This document shows positions 25,671-35,450 of a stretch of DNA of 64,000 nt, piece by piece. Within the stretch, counting starts at the first letter, position 1. Each line of letters starts with the position of its first letter. Where the stretch lies: NCBI GenBank assembly GCA_034409055.1, contig DAOUMU010000536.1, positions 24,398 through 88,397 of the forward strand, given 5' to 3'. The notes below the pieces were generated by a model that worked only from the letters and a program-made list of their open reading frames with translations, was not told the origin of the DNA and did no database searches. The translations under genes and the position numbers were made by a program. The DNA comes from DAOUMU01 sp034409055 (lineage in GTDB: Bacteria > Chloroflexota > Anaerolineae > 4572-78 > J111).

Positions 25671-26944
25671 TCCCCCGCTTGAAGCCTTACCTCGGCAAAG
25701 ATGAACTTATGGTGCTGTTTCGACAAAACGAGGAAGCAGTAGAGCAGTTTGAGTTTGAATTCGCTCGCCTCTTCGAAACTCAGTATGCTATTGCTTTTCC
25801 CTATGGTCGTAGTGCGTTATGGGCTTTTTTCAAGGCTTTAGGGATTGAGCATGCCGAAATTATCATGCCAGCTTACACCTGCAGTGTCGTCGCCCATGCC
25901 ATTGTCTTGAGCGGAAACATTCCTCGTTTTGTGGATATTACACTTTACGACTACAACATGGATCTGGATCATGTGGAAACAGCCGTTAATGAACGGCCCC
26001 GGGCAATCGTTGCTACCCATTTGTTTGGTTATCCATTGGACGTTGACCGGCTCCAGGCCATCGTCCAGGAGGCTGAAGCGCGCTACGGTCATAAAATCTG
26101 GGTGATCCAGGACTGTGCCCATTCATTCGGCGCTCGCTGGCAGGGCCGCCTGGTTTGCAATGAAGGCGATGTGGCCCTGTTTGGTTTGAACATCAGCAAG
26201 ACGATGACCTCAATCTTTGGGGGAATGTTAACTACCAATGATCTGGCATTGGCCAAACGGGTGCGTGTATGGCGCGATGCTCATTTCACGAACCCGGGCA
26301 TGATCAAGGCCCTGCGCCGCCGGCTGTATCTGTTGGCCGTCTACCCGACTTTCAATGAGCGGATCTATGGTTTCGTGCATTGGCTACAAGAGGAGACGCC
26401 GTTGCTGAACCGGTTGACAAAAGCGTACCATCTGGATGAAAAAATCCATTTTCCACCCGATTATCTGGATCATATGTTGGCAGTTGAAGCCCAAGTTGGT
26501 GTAGTCCAACTGCGTAAATATCCGGAAATCTTGCGACGTCGCCAAGAAAACGCTCGCTATTACAATGAACATTTGCCAGATGTACCGGGTTGGGTACTCC
26601 CACCCTTGACTGATGGGGCGACCTATTCTCATTATGTGATCCACGTGCCTGACCGTATGAGTGTACTTGAGGCATTCCAGAAAGAGGGTATTCAGTTGGG
26701 CCAGTTGATTGAGTACAGTGTGCCACATTTGGCTGCCTATAGGCGTTATACTGATGGTCAAGAATTTCCCAACTCGTGGTTGTGTAGTCAGCAAATGATC
26801 AATTTGCCAGTTTATCCTCATTTACAAACCAATCAGCGTCAGCGGGTGGTGGAACAACTTGTTACGTTTGTTAAGAAAATAGCCCAACAGGCAGGTAATC
26901 AACAGACCAAAACAAATCCCGCTGGCCTATCCTCATCAGTGTAA
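25667..26944 (+). CDS. DegT/DnrJ/EryC1/StrS-family PLP enzyme, copy 1
   Basis: About 425 aa, close to the usual size. The family makes amino sugars by transamination of 4-keto or 3-keto nucleotide sugars. YGRSALWAFFKALGI, MPAYTCSVVAHAI, ATHLFGYPLDVDRL and IQDCAHSFGARW contain the PLP-contact residues; the Schiff-base Lys is in LFGLNISKTMTSIFGG. ATG 25667 overlaps the deacetylase stop (ATGA), which makes it a better start than GTG 25646. The C-terminal tail is polar and degenerate. It groups with sugar aminotransferases, but substrate is unknown. Confidence 0.88.
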   Translation: MIPRLKPYLGKDELMVLFRQNEEAVEQFEFEFARLFETQYAIAFPYGRSALWAFFKALGIEHAEIIMPAYTCSVVAHAIVLSGNIPRFVDITLYDYNMDLDHVETAVNERPRAIVATHLFGYPLDVDRLQAIVQEAEARYGHKIWVIQDCAHSFGARWQGRLVCNEGDVALFGLNISKTMTSIFGGMLTTNDLALAKRVRVWRDAHFTNPGMIKALRRRLYLLAVYPTFNERIYGFVHWLQEETPLLNRLTKAYHLDEKIHFPPDYLDHMLAVEAQVGVVQLRKYPEILRRRQENARYYNEHLPDVPGWVLPPLTDGATYSHYVIHVPDRMSVLEAFQKEGIQLGQLIEYSVPHLAAYRRYTDGQEFPNSWLCSQQMINLPVYPHLQTNQRQRVVEQLVTFVKKIAQQAGNQQTKTNPAGLSSSV

Positions 26945-26996
26945 GCCAAACTAGTGCTCAAGATTGGTTTCTTAAAGAACGCGAAGGAGGATTATA

Positions 26997-27881
26997 GTGG
27001 ACTATATCAGAATATTACATTTGCTTCAATGTCCGCAATGTGAGGGAGATCTATCTGAAGGCCGTGATGAATTGATATGCAATAAGAATAGCAGTCATCG
27101 ATACCCCGTCAAGAATGGTATTGTACGGTTTGTTAACTTTGATAACAATGTTGAATACAATCGTCACTGGCGTACGTTTTCCAAAAACCCAATCAGTCAG
27201 ATTAAACTGGCCCAGGCTAGAAATTTCGTAGATTGGTTTCTAGGGACACAGGCTTCAGCCACTACAGCAGACAAGGTTTTTTTGGACGTTGGGTGTGGTG
27301 ACGGTAATCATCTTCATTTTTTGCCTGCAGACTCGATTAAGATTGCTTTGGATTATTCTATGGTGGTGGACCTGGTGGCCAGTCGGTTCAACGAGCCAAA
27401 GAACTTATTTGTCATTCAGGCTGACACCCAACAACTCCCCTTCAAAGCCGGGGTTATCGATTATGTTATTTCGTATAGTTGTTTGAATTGCTTACCCAGT
27501 CCTCAAAAAGGTTTTGATGAGGTAACGCGGGTTTTGAAGACAGGTGGACTGGCCGGTGTATGGGGATATGGCACAGATAGTCGTTTAGTGCTGTCTGGTC
27601 TGAATTTTTCCAGGAAATTGTATCGCCTGTTGACTTTTGGATTCTTGCGTAAGGCTTTTGTCTATTCAATGATTCCCTCTCTTTTGTTTGTCAGAAACTC
27701 AACCAATATCAGGCCTGGTCAAAATTCCTTGGCGGAATGTGCCGAAATTATTTCAACAAATCTGTCACCAGAGCATCTGTATATATTTCGGCAAGATACC
27801 TGGCAAGATTTTTCTGATCCTGACCTTGAATACATCGAAGATTATGAGTTGTTCTGCGGACAAAAGTTTCGCAAGCGGTGA
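26997..27881 (+). CDS. SAM methyltransferase with Trm112-like N-terminus (2 of 4)
   Basis: 294 aa. The GTG start has a strong AAGGAGG 6 bp upstream. Residues 8-45 (LLQCPQCEGDLSE, LICNKNSSHRYPVKNGIVRF) form a Trm112-type zinc-ribbon-like segment with Cys pairs, common in front of glycan and quinone methyltransferases. The methyltransferase core follows: FLDVGCGDGNHLHFLP, ALDYSMVV and YSCLNCLPSPQKGFDEV. Target unknown; EPS operon context. Confidence 0.85.
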   Translation: MDYIRILHLLQCPQCEGDLSEGRDELICNKNSSHRYPVKNGIVRFVNFDNNVEYNRHWRTFSKNPISQIKLAQARNFVDWFLGTQASATTADKVFLDVGCGDGNHLHFLPADSIKIALDYSMVVDLVASRFNEPKNLFVIQADTQQLPFKAGVIDYVISYSCLNCLPSPQKGFDEVTRVLKTGGLAGVWGYGTDSRLVLSGLNFSRKLYRLLTFGFLRKAFVYSMIPSLLFVRNSTNIRPGQNSLAECAEIISTNLSPEHLYIFRQDTWQDFSDPDLEYIEDYELFCGQKFRKR

Positions 27882-27902
27882 GTTCTTGCTGGAGTAATAG
27901 AA

Positions 27903-29381
27903 TTGTCCCTCGTATCTCGTTTCAAACAGCTTGGCAAAGACTCAATTGTTTACGGTCTTGGTGGCATCTTGGCCAAGGGAATTAGTTTTTTCTTGCTGCC
28001 AGTTTATACCCGGATCTTTGCTCCGGCTGACTACGGCCTTATTACGATGCTGACTGTTATCAGTAGTCTGCTTGCTGGATTGTTGGCAATGGGTATGGAC
28101 TCGGCCCAGTCTTTCTATTTTTTTGCGCAGAAAGAAAGTGGTCGAGCCAGCCAAGCCCGGTTAATCACGGCAATACTGCAATGGCGCCTAACTTGGGGGG
28201 CGGCAATTGTTGGAGGCAGCCTACTTTTGGCTCCTTTGCTCAATACGATGTTTTTTGATGGTCGCCTCACCTGGGAATATTTTGCAGTGGCCTTTGTAGG
28301 CGCTCTATTTACGCAACTGATGAACCAAAGTGTTGAGGTTTTTCGCTTGCTGTATCGTCCCTGGCCTTATCTGGGGATTACTCTGGGGAATACACTGGTC
28401 TCTACTGTCATTACCGTAGTTTTGGTCGTATGGCTTGATTGGGGGGTCATAAGCTTCTTTATTGGTTCTGGAATAGGTGCTGTAATTGGGAGCCTGTTTG
28501 GCTGGTGGGCCATTCGAACCTACCTTGATTGGTCTACCTGGCACTGGGATTGGTGGCCTAAGTTGGTGCGTTTCGGTGCCCCGCTGGTACCGTCTACCCT
28601 GGCTATGTATGTCTTAAATACTGCTGATCGCTGGTTTATTAGTTTCTACCATGGTCAAGATGCGCTGGGGCTGTATGGGGTAGGGGCTAAGTTTGCTATC
28701 CTTATCGCGCTGGCCATTACTACCTATCGTCAGGCCTGGTGGCCGATTTCGATGGATGCCATACATAGTCCTGAGGGTCCGCTATTGTTCAGAACTATGG
28801 CCCGACTTTACTTGGGGATGGGGTCAATTGGCATCATTTTGTTGACTGTGCTATCCCCCTGGTTAGTCTCGTTTTTTACCGCCCCGGCTTATCATACCGC
28901 TTATCCCATTGTGGGTATTCTGGCCTGGCAATCTATATTCTATGGATTCTATCTGATCAGTTCTGCTGGCATCTGGAAGAAACAGGCAACAGGTTGGTAT
29001 CCTGTTATTATGGCTATAGCGGCTTTGCTAAATGTTGCTTTGGATGCCTGGCTGGTGCCCCAGTTTGGTAACATAGGTGCTGCTGTGGCTACGTCAACCT
29101 CCTTTTTTGTCTGGAACGTTTTGGCCATCTGGATCAGTGAAAAGCTCTGGCCCATACATTATCCCTTAGGCATCCTGGGACTTCAGATTGGCCTCGCTGT
29201 TGCAGCGATGTCGGCCATCCTGATTTTGTATAGCCAAAATCAAGGATTGTGGATAGTAATCGCTGTCGCAGCGGTCACTACAATGATTTTGGCTGGCTTG
29301 ACCATTGAGCCAGCTCATCTTAAGTGGTTGCTCAAGCAGGTGAAAAAAAGAGGAATCCTTGCTATCGGAGTAAGTAGATAA
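27903..29381 (+). CDS. Oligosaccharide flippase, Wzx-like (MOP superfamily)
   Basis: 492 aa with 12-14 predicted TM helices. Begins MSLVSRFKQLGKDSIVYGLG, GGILAKGISFFLLPVYTR and FAPADYGLITMLTVISSLLA, the classic Wzx/PST family N-terminus. It should move undecaprenyl-linked repeat units across the inner membrane. TTG start with GGAG 8 bp upstream. It sits in the middle of the glycosylation genes, consistent with a Wzx/Wzy-type pathway together with the large Wzy/WaaL-like protein at 47359. Confidence 0.9.
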   Translation: MSLVSRFKQLGKDSIVYGLGGILAKGISFFLLPVYTRIFAPADYGLITMLTVISSLLAGLLAMGMDSAQSFYFFAQKESGRASQARLITAILQWRLTWGAAIVGGSLLLAPLLNTMFFDGRLTWEYFAVAFVGALFTQLMNQSVEVFRLLYRPWPYLGITLGNTLVSTVITVVLVVWLDWGVISFFIGSGIGAVIGSLFGWWAIRTYLDWSTWHWDWWPKLVRFGAPLVPSTLAMYVLNTADRWFISFYHGQDALGLYGVGAKFAILIALAITTYRQAWWPISMDAIHSPEGPLLFRTMARLYLGMGSIGIILLTVLSPWLVSFFTAPAYHTAYPIVGILAWQSIFYGFYLISSAGIWKKQATGWYPVIMAIAALLNVALDAWLVPQFGNIGAAVATSTSFFVWNVLAIWISEKLWPIHYPLGILGLQIGLAVAAMSAILILYSQNQGLWIVIAVAAVTTMILAGLTIEPAHLKWLLKQVKKRGILAIGVSR

Positions 29382-29386
29382 TCATC

Positions 29387-30964
29387 ATGTTTCAAAGATT
29401 TCTGAACCGGTTTGGTTGGATCGGTCTTATTCGGGTGCTTTGTTATCCACTGACCCTTTTGGTGACGACACCTGTTCGCTTGGCGCAAACTCTGTGGACC
29501 TGTCGCGTGCTAGCTGATGGGAAATGGGAATATTATAATCGATTCACGGCTCAAAATGGAATAAATTCACTGACTTACTGGACAGGTGCGCTAAACCTGT
29601 ATAGGTACGGGCGTAGCGGCGTCAGCCCGTATCTTGGATTGGGCAATTATAAACTTTCCCAATGGTTTTTTTACTCTTTGCCTTCTCTATTTGCCTACTG
29701 GCGTTTAGCCCCGATTACGCCTCTGGTTGGCTTATTTGGTTGGTTGCTGGTCCATGCCATTTGGACGGAGCAGGTCAGTAGTTGGTGGCTCTTGCTGATT
29801 ATGGGCCTGGCCCTTATTAGCACGAGCTTTTATGGCAACACCTTTGTGTACCAGAATTATAATGCTCTGGGCTGGCTTTTTTTTCCGCTGGGGTTGTATG
29901 GCTTGCTTAATGAACGTTGGCTCATTGCCAGTCTGGCTTGGTTGGCAGCCAGTTTTGGGAGTTTCACCACGGTTTTTGTAGCCAGCATTCTCTCAATAAC
30001 GGTAGCAGTTTACAGCCTTTCATTATGGCCTTTATTAGCGATTTTTCCGGCAGGTATAAAGTTGCTGACCCATTTTTTGCCTGCTTTTGCTATTGGAAAC
30101 TGGAGAAAAGATATGGTGCGGATCATGAAGGCCATTGGAATGACAAAGAAGAGTACCCGTTATAAACGTGTTGGCCATAAACTTGTCATTGGGGAGGTTT
30201 ACTATCTGTTGCTATACGGACAATTTATTGTTGTTGTCTATTGGCTAACCAACCAATTGTCAGTGCTATTGTTGGTCGGTGTCCTCTTGTTTTTATTAAA
30301 CTCGACTCGCATAATGCGTTTTGCTGACCATCAGTCAATCTATATGATGATGATGAGTCTGGCGACCGCAGTGACCATCCAAAGCCAACAGCCATGGCTT
30401 TTGCCCTCTTATTGGTTTCTGATGTCTCCACTGCCCCGATTTATGGGGTTGCCGGCGAATAGTTTGGTGTTAGATATTGTCCCAAAATATGCTCCCTTCT
30501 CTCTCAAAAATCTGTTTGAGGGGATGGAACGTTTTTTGCAGCCCGTTCAATCTGGACAAAGAGTGTTTATGGCTTTTGATAATCCCAATGGTCTATACGA
30601 CAAAGTATTTGATGGGTATGGAACTTTGCTGGAACTATCGTCTTATGTGGCGACCAAGCGGGAGATTCTTCTTATGCCAAATTGGTGGGGCGTGTTTGAA
30701 CTAAACTATGAGGGGGCTCCAGAGTTATGGGGGCGGGATGTTGGTTCCGTCCTGAAGAATATCGAATACTGGAATGCCGATTATGTTATTGTCTATCAAG
30801 AGACAGGCACCAAGTTGGATCCAAAATGGTTAGAGGCTGGCTTTGCGGTGATAGAGAAATTCTCGTGGGCAGATTATGCCAGAGATTTAAGAGACGGAAA
30901 ATTTTCTCTGGCTGTTCCAATACCAGACTGGTGGCTGTTGCGAACGCCACAGAAAGTAAAATGA
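29387..30964 (+). CDS. Unrecognised polytopic membrane protein, possible GT-C glycosyltransferase
   Basis: 525 aa with about nine hydrophobic segments between residues 10 and 360 (for example APITPLVGLFGWLLVHAIW, LYGLLNERWLIASLAWLAAS, FIVVVYWLTNQLSVLLLVGV). A soluble C-terminal domain follows (residues 365-525: GQRVFMAFDNPNGLYDKVFD, NADYVIVYQETGTKL). This membrane-plus-soluble layout is shared with GT-C enzymes, and the place right after the flippase is where a Wzy or GT-C gene often lies. No family signature was recognised. Its stop overlaps the next start (ATGA). Confidence 0.7.
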   Translation: MFQRFLNRFGWIGLIRVLCYPLTLLVTTPVRLAQTLWTCRVLADGKWEYYNRFTAQNGINSLTYWTGALNLYRYGRSGVSPYLGLGNYKLSQWFFYSLPSLFAYWRLAPITPLVGLFGWLLVHAIWTEQVSSWWLLLIMGLALISTSFYGNTFVYQNYNALGWLFFPLGLYGLLNERWLIASLAWLAASFGSFTTVFVASILSITVAVYSLSLWPLLAIFPAGIKLLTHFLPAFAIGNWRKDMVRIMKAIGMTKKSTRYKRVGHKLVIGEVYYLLLYGQFIVVVYWLTNQLSVLLLVGVLLFLLNSTRIMRFADHQSIYMMMMSLATAVTIQSQQPWLLPSYWFLMSPLPRFMGLPANSLVLDIVPKYAPFSLKNLFEGMERFLQPVQSGQRVFMAFDNPNGLYDKVFDGYGTLLELSSYVATKREILLMPNWWGVFELNYEGAPELWGRDVGSVLKNIEYWNADYVIVYQETGTKLDPKWLEAGFAVIEKFSWADYARDLRDGKFSLAVPIPDWWLLRTPQKVK

Positions 30965-31902
30965 AATCCTTGCTTTTTAGTCCTGTGTTTGGTTTTGTTT
31001 ATAACAAGTTGCGTTGGTTCAATCCCTGGTTGCACACCCTGGAATGCAAGTTTTCTGATGGCAGTGAACGCCCACTGGAATATACACCAGTTTTAATCAT
31101 TGGTGCACCCCGGTCGGGGAGTACACTTTTGTATCAGGTGCTGACTGATTACTACGACTTTGGCTATCTTTCTAATATTCATTGTGATTTTTATGGCAGC
31201 CCTTCCTTGTTGGAACGTCTTTTCCATCCCCTACGGCGGCGGCAAACTTCAAACTATACCTCGAAGTATGGCCAAGCACAAGGAGGGACAGCACCCAGCG
31301 AATGTGGTCAGTTTTGGTATCGTTTTTTTCGGCGGAAACCTCAGTATGTGCCGCTTGAAGAAGTTGATCCGAAAAAATTAGTTCAATTTCGGGCTGCCAT
31401 ACGAGCTTTAGGGAATGCCTTTGGCAAACCGGTGTTATTTAAGAATATGAATTGTGCATTACGCTTGGTGCCAACGGCTCAGGCTTTGCCAGAAGCTTTA
31501 TTTATCGTTGTCCAGCGTGATCTTGTGGCCAACGCTCATTCTTTGCTAAAAACTCGACGCGAATTGTATGGTGACTATTCCTGTTGGTGGTCTATGGAAC
31601 CGCCAACCATTGATTCGTTGAAAAAGTTACCACCTTATGCCCAGGTTGTTGAACAGATTCGTCATATTTATGCCTTGATTGAAAAAGACCGGGCATTAGT
31701 GGGGTCAGATCGGTTCATTGACATACAATACGAGACTTTCTGTGATGATACATATAGTACGTTAGCTAAACTTGATGCTTTTTTCAAACGTTACGGTGTG
31801 GAAATTAGCCGACGGGGGGAGGTTCCGAAAAATTTTGAGCGACGAACGCAGGTGCGCATTGATGCCAATATTTATCAGCAGTTAGTGGATTATGTCGAAT
31901 AA
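30961..31902 (+). CDS. Sulfotransferase family protein, copy 1
   Basis: 313 aa. The start at ATG 30961 overlaps the previous stop; a longer in-frame extension back to 30727 would lie wholly inside the membrane protein gene and is rejected. The PAPS 5'-phosphosulfate loop is PVLIIGAPRSGSTLLYQVL (about residues 40-58), and the 3'-phosphate segment is VVQRDLVANAHSLLKTRREL. Sulfotransferases of this class add sulfate to glycans or lipids. A second, divergent copy is at 41406. The start of the next gene overlaps by 11 bp. Confidence 0.87.
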   Translation: MKSLLFSPVFGFVYNKLRWFNPWLHTLECKFSDGSERPLEYTPVLIIGAPRSGSTLLYQVLTDYYDFGYLSNIHCDFYGSPSLLERLFHPLRRRQTSNYTSKYGQAQGGTAPSECGQFWYRFFRRKPQYVPLEEVDPKKLVQFRAAIRALGNAFGKPVLFKNMNCALRLVPTAQALPEALFIVVQRDLVANAHSLLKTRRELYGDYSCWWSMEPPTIDSLKKLPPYAQVVEQIRHIYALIEKDRALVGSDRFIDIQYETFCDDTYSTLAKLDAFFKRYGVEISRRGEVPKNFERRTQVRIDANIYQQLVDYVE

Positions 31903-33067
31903 AGATACGGTCGAAGAATTTTGGGACACGAATATCTTATCTATCTGTCGTGAACATGCCCAACAGATTAACGTTACAGATTTTTTGGAAGAACTCCGTA
32001 TTTTTTTAGGCGCTTCGGGTAAAATGTGGGCTGCTCCCAGTGGCAGAACTGCTTTACAGCAGTTTTTAGTCGATGCTGTTTCTACTAAAAGGACTTCAGT
32101 TCTGATAAGCAGTTTTAATTGTCAAGTTGTGGCTGAGGCCGTCATACAAGCTGGCTTTCAGGTTGAAACTTTTGATCTGGCTGATTGTACAGGACACATT
32201 GATTGGGAGGAAATTTCAGCCCAATTAAGGCCCCAACACGGAGCACTGGTCGTTCCCCACTTGTTTGGTGTTCCAAGCGACTTTCGTCCTGTTCAAGAGA
32301 CGGCGGAGAGATTGGGAATTATCATTATTGAGGATTGTGCGATGACTCTGGGCGGAAAAATAGACGAATTCATGGCGGGTATTCTGGGCGATGCGGCTAT
32401 TTTTAGTTTTAATTACGACAAGCCAATTTCATTGGGGGGTGGTGGAGGCGCCTTGCTGGTCAATAATCCAGATTTATGTTCCAAGATCAGGCTTGACCAG
32501 CGTCCGTGTAGTTTAAAGACTGAAGAGCAAGAAATCGATCTGTTTATGAACTATTTACAGCAACGGAGACAAAACATCAGACTTCCTAAGAACATTGCTC
32601 GTAGAATATTCAATCGGATAGAACGAAGTCTGAGGCTGTCTAAGGCTGAGAAGTCATACCCCTTTAGCGGGATTGGGCCATTACGGGCGTCGCTGGGAGT
32701 ATGGCAATTGAAACAATATCTAAAAATTGTGAACAAACGCAATGAAAATGCAGCCCTATTCTCAAATGGGACGAAATGCAAAAGTTGGTACGTTGGCGCT
32801 AGTATTAGTCCTGCCTGGGTGAAACAAAAAGTGATACCTCTCAGACCTGATAAGGTATCTCAAATTTCTTTGTCTTTACAACGTGATGGGCTTCGGGTTG
32901 GGTGCTTCAATTGGCCTGTCACGATGGACCAATATCTGGGTTGGCCAGAGAAACCTAATGCCAGTCACATAGCCAAATATGGCTTGGATGTTCCAATTCA
33001 TCAGAATATGACTAAGATTGAACTTGAACGTATTCGTGAGGAAATATGTAACGAGGCCAACGAGTGA
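31892..33067 (+). CDS. DegT/DnrJ/EryC1/StrS-family PLP enzyme, copy 2 (divergent)
   Basis: 391 aa. PSGRTALQQFLVDAV, ISSFNCQVVAEAVIQAGFQV, VVPHLFGVPSDFRPVQE and IIIEDCAMTLGG follow the family order. The probable Schiff-base Lys is in FSFNYDKPISLGGGGGALLV. It is only distantly similar to copy 1 and the C-terminal third is unusual, so it may use a different keto-sugar or carrier. Translation is coupled to both neighbours (11-bp overlap upstream, GTGA downstream). Confidence 0.82.
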   Translation: MSNKDTVEEFWDTNILSICREHAQQINVTDFLEELRIFLGASGKMWAAPSGRTALQQFLVDAVSTKRTSVLISSFNCQVVAEAVIQAGFQVETFDLADCTGHIDWEEISAQLRPQHGALVVPHLFGVPSDFRPVQETAERLGIIIIEDCAMTLGGKIDEFMAGILGDAAIFSFNYDKPISLGGGGGALLVNNPDLCSKIRLDQRPCSLKTEEQEIDLFMNYLQQRRQNIRLPKNIARRIFNRIERSLRLSKAEKSYPFSGIGPLRASLGVWQLKQYLKIVNKRNENAALFSNGTKCKSWYVGASISPAWVKQKVIPLRPDKVSQISLSLQRDGLRVGCFNWPVTMDQYLGWPEKPNASHIAKYGLDVPIHQNMTKIELERIREEICNEANE

Positions 33068-33990
33068 AACCGACCATATTCCAACAACCATTTTGGCTAG
33101 ATGCTGTTGCTCCAAATAAATGGCGTATGATAGAGGTGAAAAAAGGCGAACAGGTTGAGGCTCGTTTACCCTATGTGGTAAAAAAACGATTTGGCTTTAC
33201 ATGGCTGATTATGCCTCCCCTGACGCAAACATTGGGACCTTGGTTTGCGTCGCATGCGACAAAATATGTTAAGCAATTATCTCGGCAGCATGACTCGATA
33301 ACTGCACTGATTGAGCAACTACCGCCCTTTGATTATTTTTCTCAGACGTTTCATTACTCTATCACTAATTGGTTGCCGTTTTATTGGCGAAGTTTCGAAC
33401 AGACCACGCGTTACACCTATGTGATTGAAGATCTGAGCGACCTGGACGCTGTTTGGCGAGAAACAAGAGAAAACATCAGGACCGACGTGCGCAAAGCGCA
33501 AAAGCAACTGACTGTTCGATCAGATCTGAGCTTGGAGGACTTTCTTGATCTGAATGAAATGACATTCAAACGGCAAGGTATGGCCTTGCCGTACTCTCGT
33601 GAACTGGTGGTGCGGCTGGATCGAGCCTGCCAGAAACACAACTGTCGCCAGATGTTCTTTGCTGAGGATACCCAAGGACGATTGCATGCCGCAATCTATG
33701 TTGTTTGGGATGACCAGGCAGCCTACTATTTAATGAGCGGCTCAGATCCAGAGTTGCGCAATAGTGGGGCGACCAGTCTGTTGGTGTGGGAAGCCATTCA
33801 GTTTGCCGCGACAGTTACCCAAACTTTTGACTTTGAAGGCTCGATGATACGACCGATTGAACGTTTCTGTCGTGCCTTTGGGGCCAGGCAGAAGCCTTAT
33901 TTACATATAACAAAGACAAACTCTTTACTGCTCAGGATGAATCGAGATGTGCGATCCTGGCTGGTGATGTTGCGACATGCCCGACACTGA
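33064..33990 (+). CDS. FemAB/GNAT-type acyltransferase
   Basis: 308 aa. GTG start with GAGG 7 bp upstream. The N-terminus FQQPFWLDAV, LPYVVKKRFGF and MPPLTQTLGPWF is typical of FemAB-like (Acetyltransf_6) proteins found in EPS clusters. Later come ENIRTDVRKAQKQLTV, MTFKRQGMALPYSRELVVRL and the C-terminal GNAT core YYLMSGSDPELRNSGATSLL, DFEGSMIRPIERFCRAFGA. Probably transfers an acyl or aminoacyl group to an amino sugar of the glycan. Confidence 0.82.
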   Translation: MKPTIFQQPFWLDAVAPNKWRMIEVKKGEQVEARLPYVVKKRFGFTWLIMPPLTQTLGPWFASHATKYVKQLSRQHDSITALIEQLPPFDYFSQTFHYSITNWLPFYWRSFEQTTRYTYVIEDLSDLDAVWRETRENIRTDVRKAQKQLTVRSDLSLEDFLDLNEMTFKRQGMALPYSRELVVRLDRACQKHNCRQMFFAEDTQGRLHAAIYVVWDDQAAYYLMSGSDPELRNSGATSLLVWEAIQFAATVTQTFDFEGSMIRPIERFCRAFGARQKPYLHITKTNSLLLRMNRDVRSWLVMLRHARH

Positions 33991-35398
33991 GTCTTCACTC
34001 CTCACCCCCAATGCCCTATCCTACACCTGGCGACAACTGGCCCGGCTGGCTGGGGTGATGGGAAACAGCCCACAGGATAATAACGGTTTTGATAAGTTGG
34101 ATGTTCCTATTTGTTACGCTAACCCCGATCAAATTCAACTTGATCAGCCGGGTATTATCGTTGTACCGTGCCACAATAATGCTTGGCAGGTGTTATTAGA
34201 ACGTAAACCGCATAGCTTAAATTGGTTGCCGGTCGATGAGGTTGTGCCAGAAGATGCTCAACTGCCTTTTGCGGATTCTATTCCAGTGTTATTTTGGGGG
34301 GCCGGGCACGAAGATGGCCACAAACCGTTTGTTGAGCAGCGGGCAGATGGGACAGTGATATTCCACGCAGACATTATAGCCACCATCTTCTTCATGCTTT
34401 CCCGGTGGGAAGAGACGGTGGTGGCGGTACAGGATGAACATGGACGCTTTCCGGCCACGGCCAGTGTCGCTTACAAGCAAGGCTTCCTGGATCGACCCAT
34501 TGTAGATGAATATGCCCTCATTCTACAGAAATGGCTAACACTCTTGCTTCCCCGGTGGACCCCAACCTCCCCCCGGTTCTCAGTTAAATTAAGTCATGAT
34601 ATAGATGTCATTAAACGTTTTCCAAATCTGCGTCGGGCAGCGCAGGCGCTTGGTCGAGATTTGCTCAAATATCGCAGCCTCAAACAAGGAGGGCAAACTC
34701 TAACTGATGCCGTGATACAAACAGTGTTCCCCAGGCAAGCCATCGGTTTTCAAGGGATTCATTTTTTAGCCGGCCTATCGAGAACACACAACCTTGATAG
34801 TGCATTTTATTTTATGGCCGCTGAACCCGCTCCCTTCGATAATGGCTATGATCCGGCCTCTTCTTTCGTGAAGCAATGCATTGAAGATTTGCGTCAACAG
34901 GGGTTTGAAATCGGCTTTCATCCTGGTTACCACACCCTAAATGATCCAGAACGGTTGGCCTTAGAGAAGACACGCATGGACACTGTTTTAGGTGAGGAGA
35001 GTTATGGGGGACGCCAACACTATTTGCGTTTTCAGGTTCCTAACACCTGGCGGCATTGGGCCCAGGTAGGATTGATCTACGACTCAACGATGGGATACGC
35101 TGATCATGAGGGATTTCGCTGTGGTACGTGTCATCCCTTTCATCCTTTTGATATAGAGCAAGATTGTGAGTTGAATCTGTTGGAACTACCATTGATTGTA
35201 ATGGATGCTACTTTACAAGAATACCATAACCTCAGTCCAGAGCAGGGCGAAAGGCGTATTTTGGACTTGGCTCAACGTTGTCGTCAAGTCGAGGGGACAT
35301 TTACCTTATTGTGGCATAACTCAGTGTTGCAGAAAGAGTGGCGGCTATGGAAAAAGATGTATCAGCGGGTCGTAAAGGTACTGGCAGACATTGGGTAA
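33977..35398 (+). CDS. NodB-type deacetylase with DUF7033-like N-terminus (2 of 3)
   Basis: 473 aa. Residues 1-185 resemble the DUF7033 module that precedes NodB-like domains (GAGHEDGHKPF, FHADIIATIFFMLSRWEETV). The deacetylase-like part has VKLSHDIDVIKRF (catalytic/metal Asp pair) and FEIGFHPGYHTLND (His residues). Tail: YDSTMGYADHEGFRCGTCHP and LLWHNSVL. No signal peptide. The ATG lies 14 bp inside the upstream gene. Likely modifies N-acetyl sugars of the EPS repeat. Confidence 0.82.
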   Translation: MPDTESSLLTPNALSYTWRQLARLAGVMGNSPQDNNGFDKLDVPICYANPDQIQLDQPGIIVVPCHNNAWQVLLERKPHSLNWLPVDEVVPEDAQLPFADSIPVLFWGAGHEDGHKPFVEQRADGTVIFHADIIATIFFMLSRWEETVVAVQDEHGRFPATASVAYKQGFLDRPIVDEYALILQKWLTLLLPRWTPTSPRFSVKLSHDIDVIKRFPNLRRAAQALGRDLLKYRSLKQGGQTLTDAVIQTVFPRQAIGFQGIHFLAGLSRTHNLDSAFYFMAAEPAPFDNGYDPASSFVKQCIEDLRQQGFEIGFHPGYHTLNDPERLALEKTRMDTVLGEESYGGRQHYLRFQVPNTWRHWAQVGLIYDSTMGYADHEGFRCGTCHPFHPFDIEQDCELNLLELPLIVMDATLQEYHNLSPEQGERRILDLAQRCRQVEGTFTLLWHNSVLQKEWRLWKKMYQRVVKVLADIG

Positions 35399-35450
35399 CT
35401 GGCATTTGTCGGCTGTGATCAGAACTTATTGCTAGTAGAAAGTGAGTGCT

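Noticed and set aside
30727..30960. N-terminal extension of the sulfotransferase frame
   Set aside because: It is entirely inside the upstream membrane protein gene, has no family similarity, and ATG 30961 gives the normal ATGA overlap and a normal sulfotransferase length.
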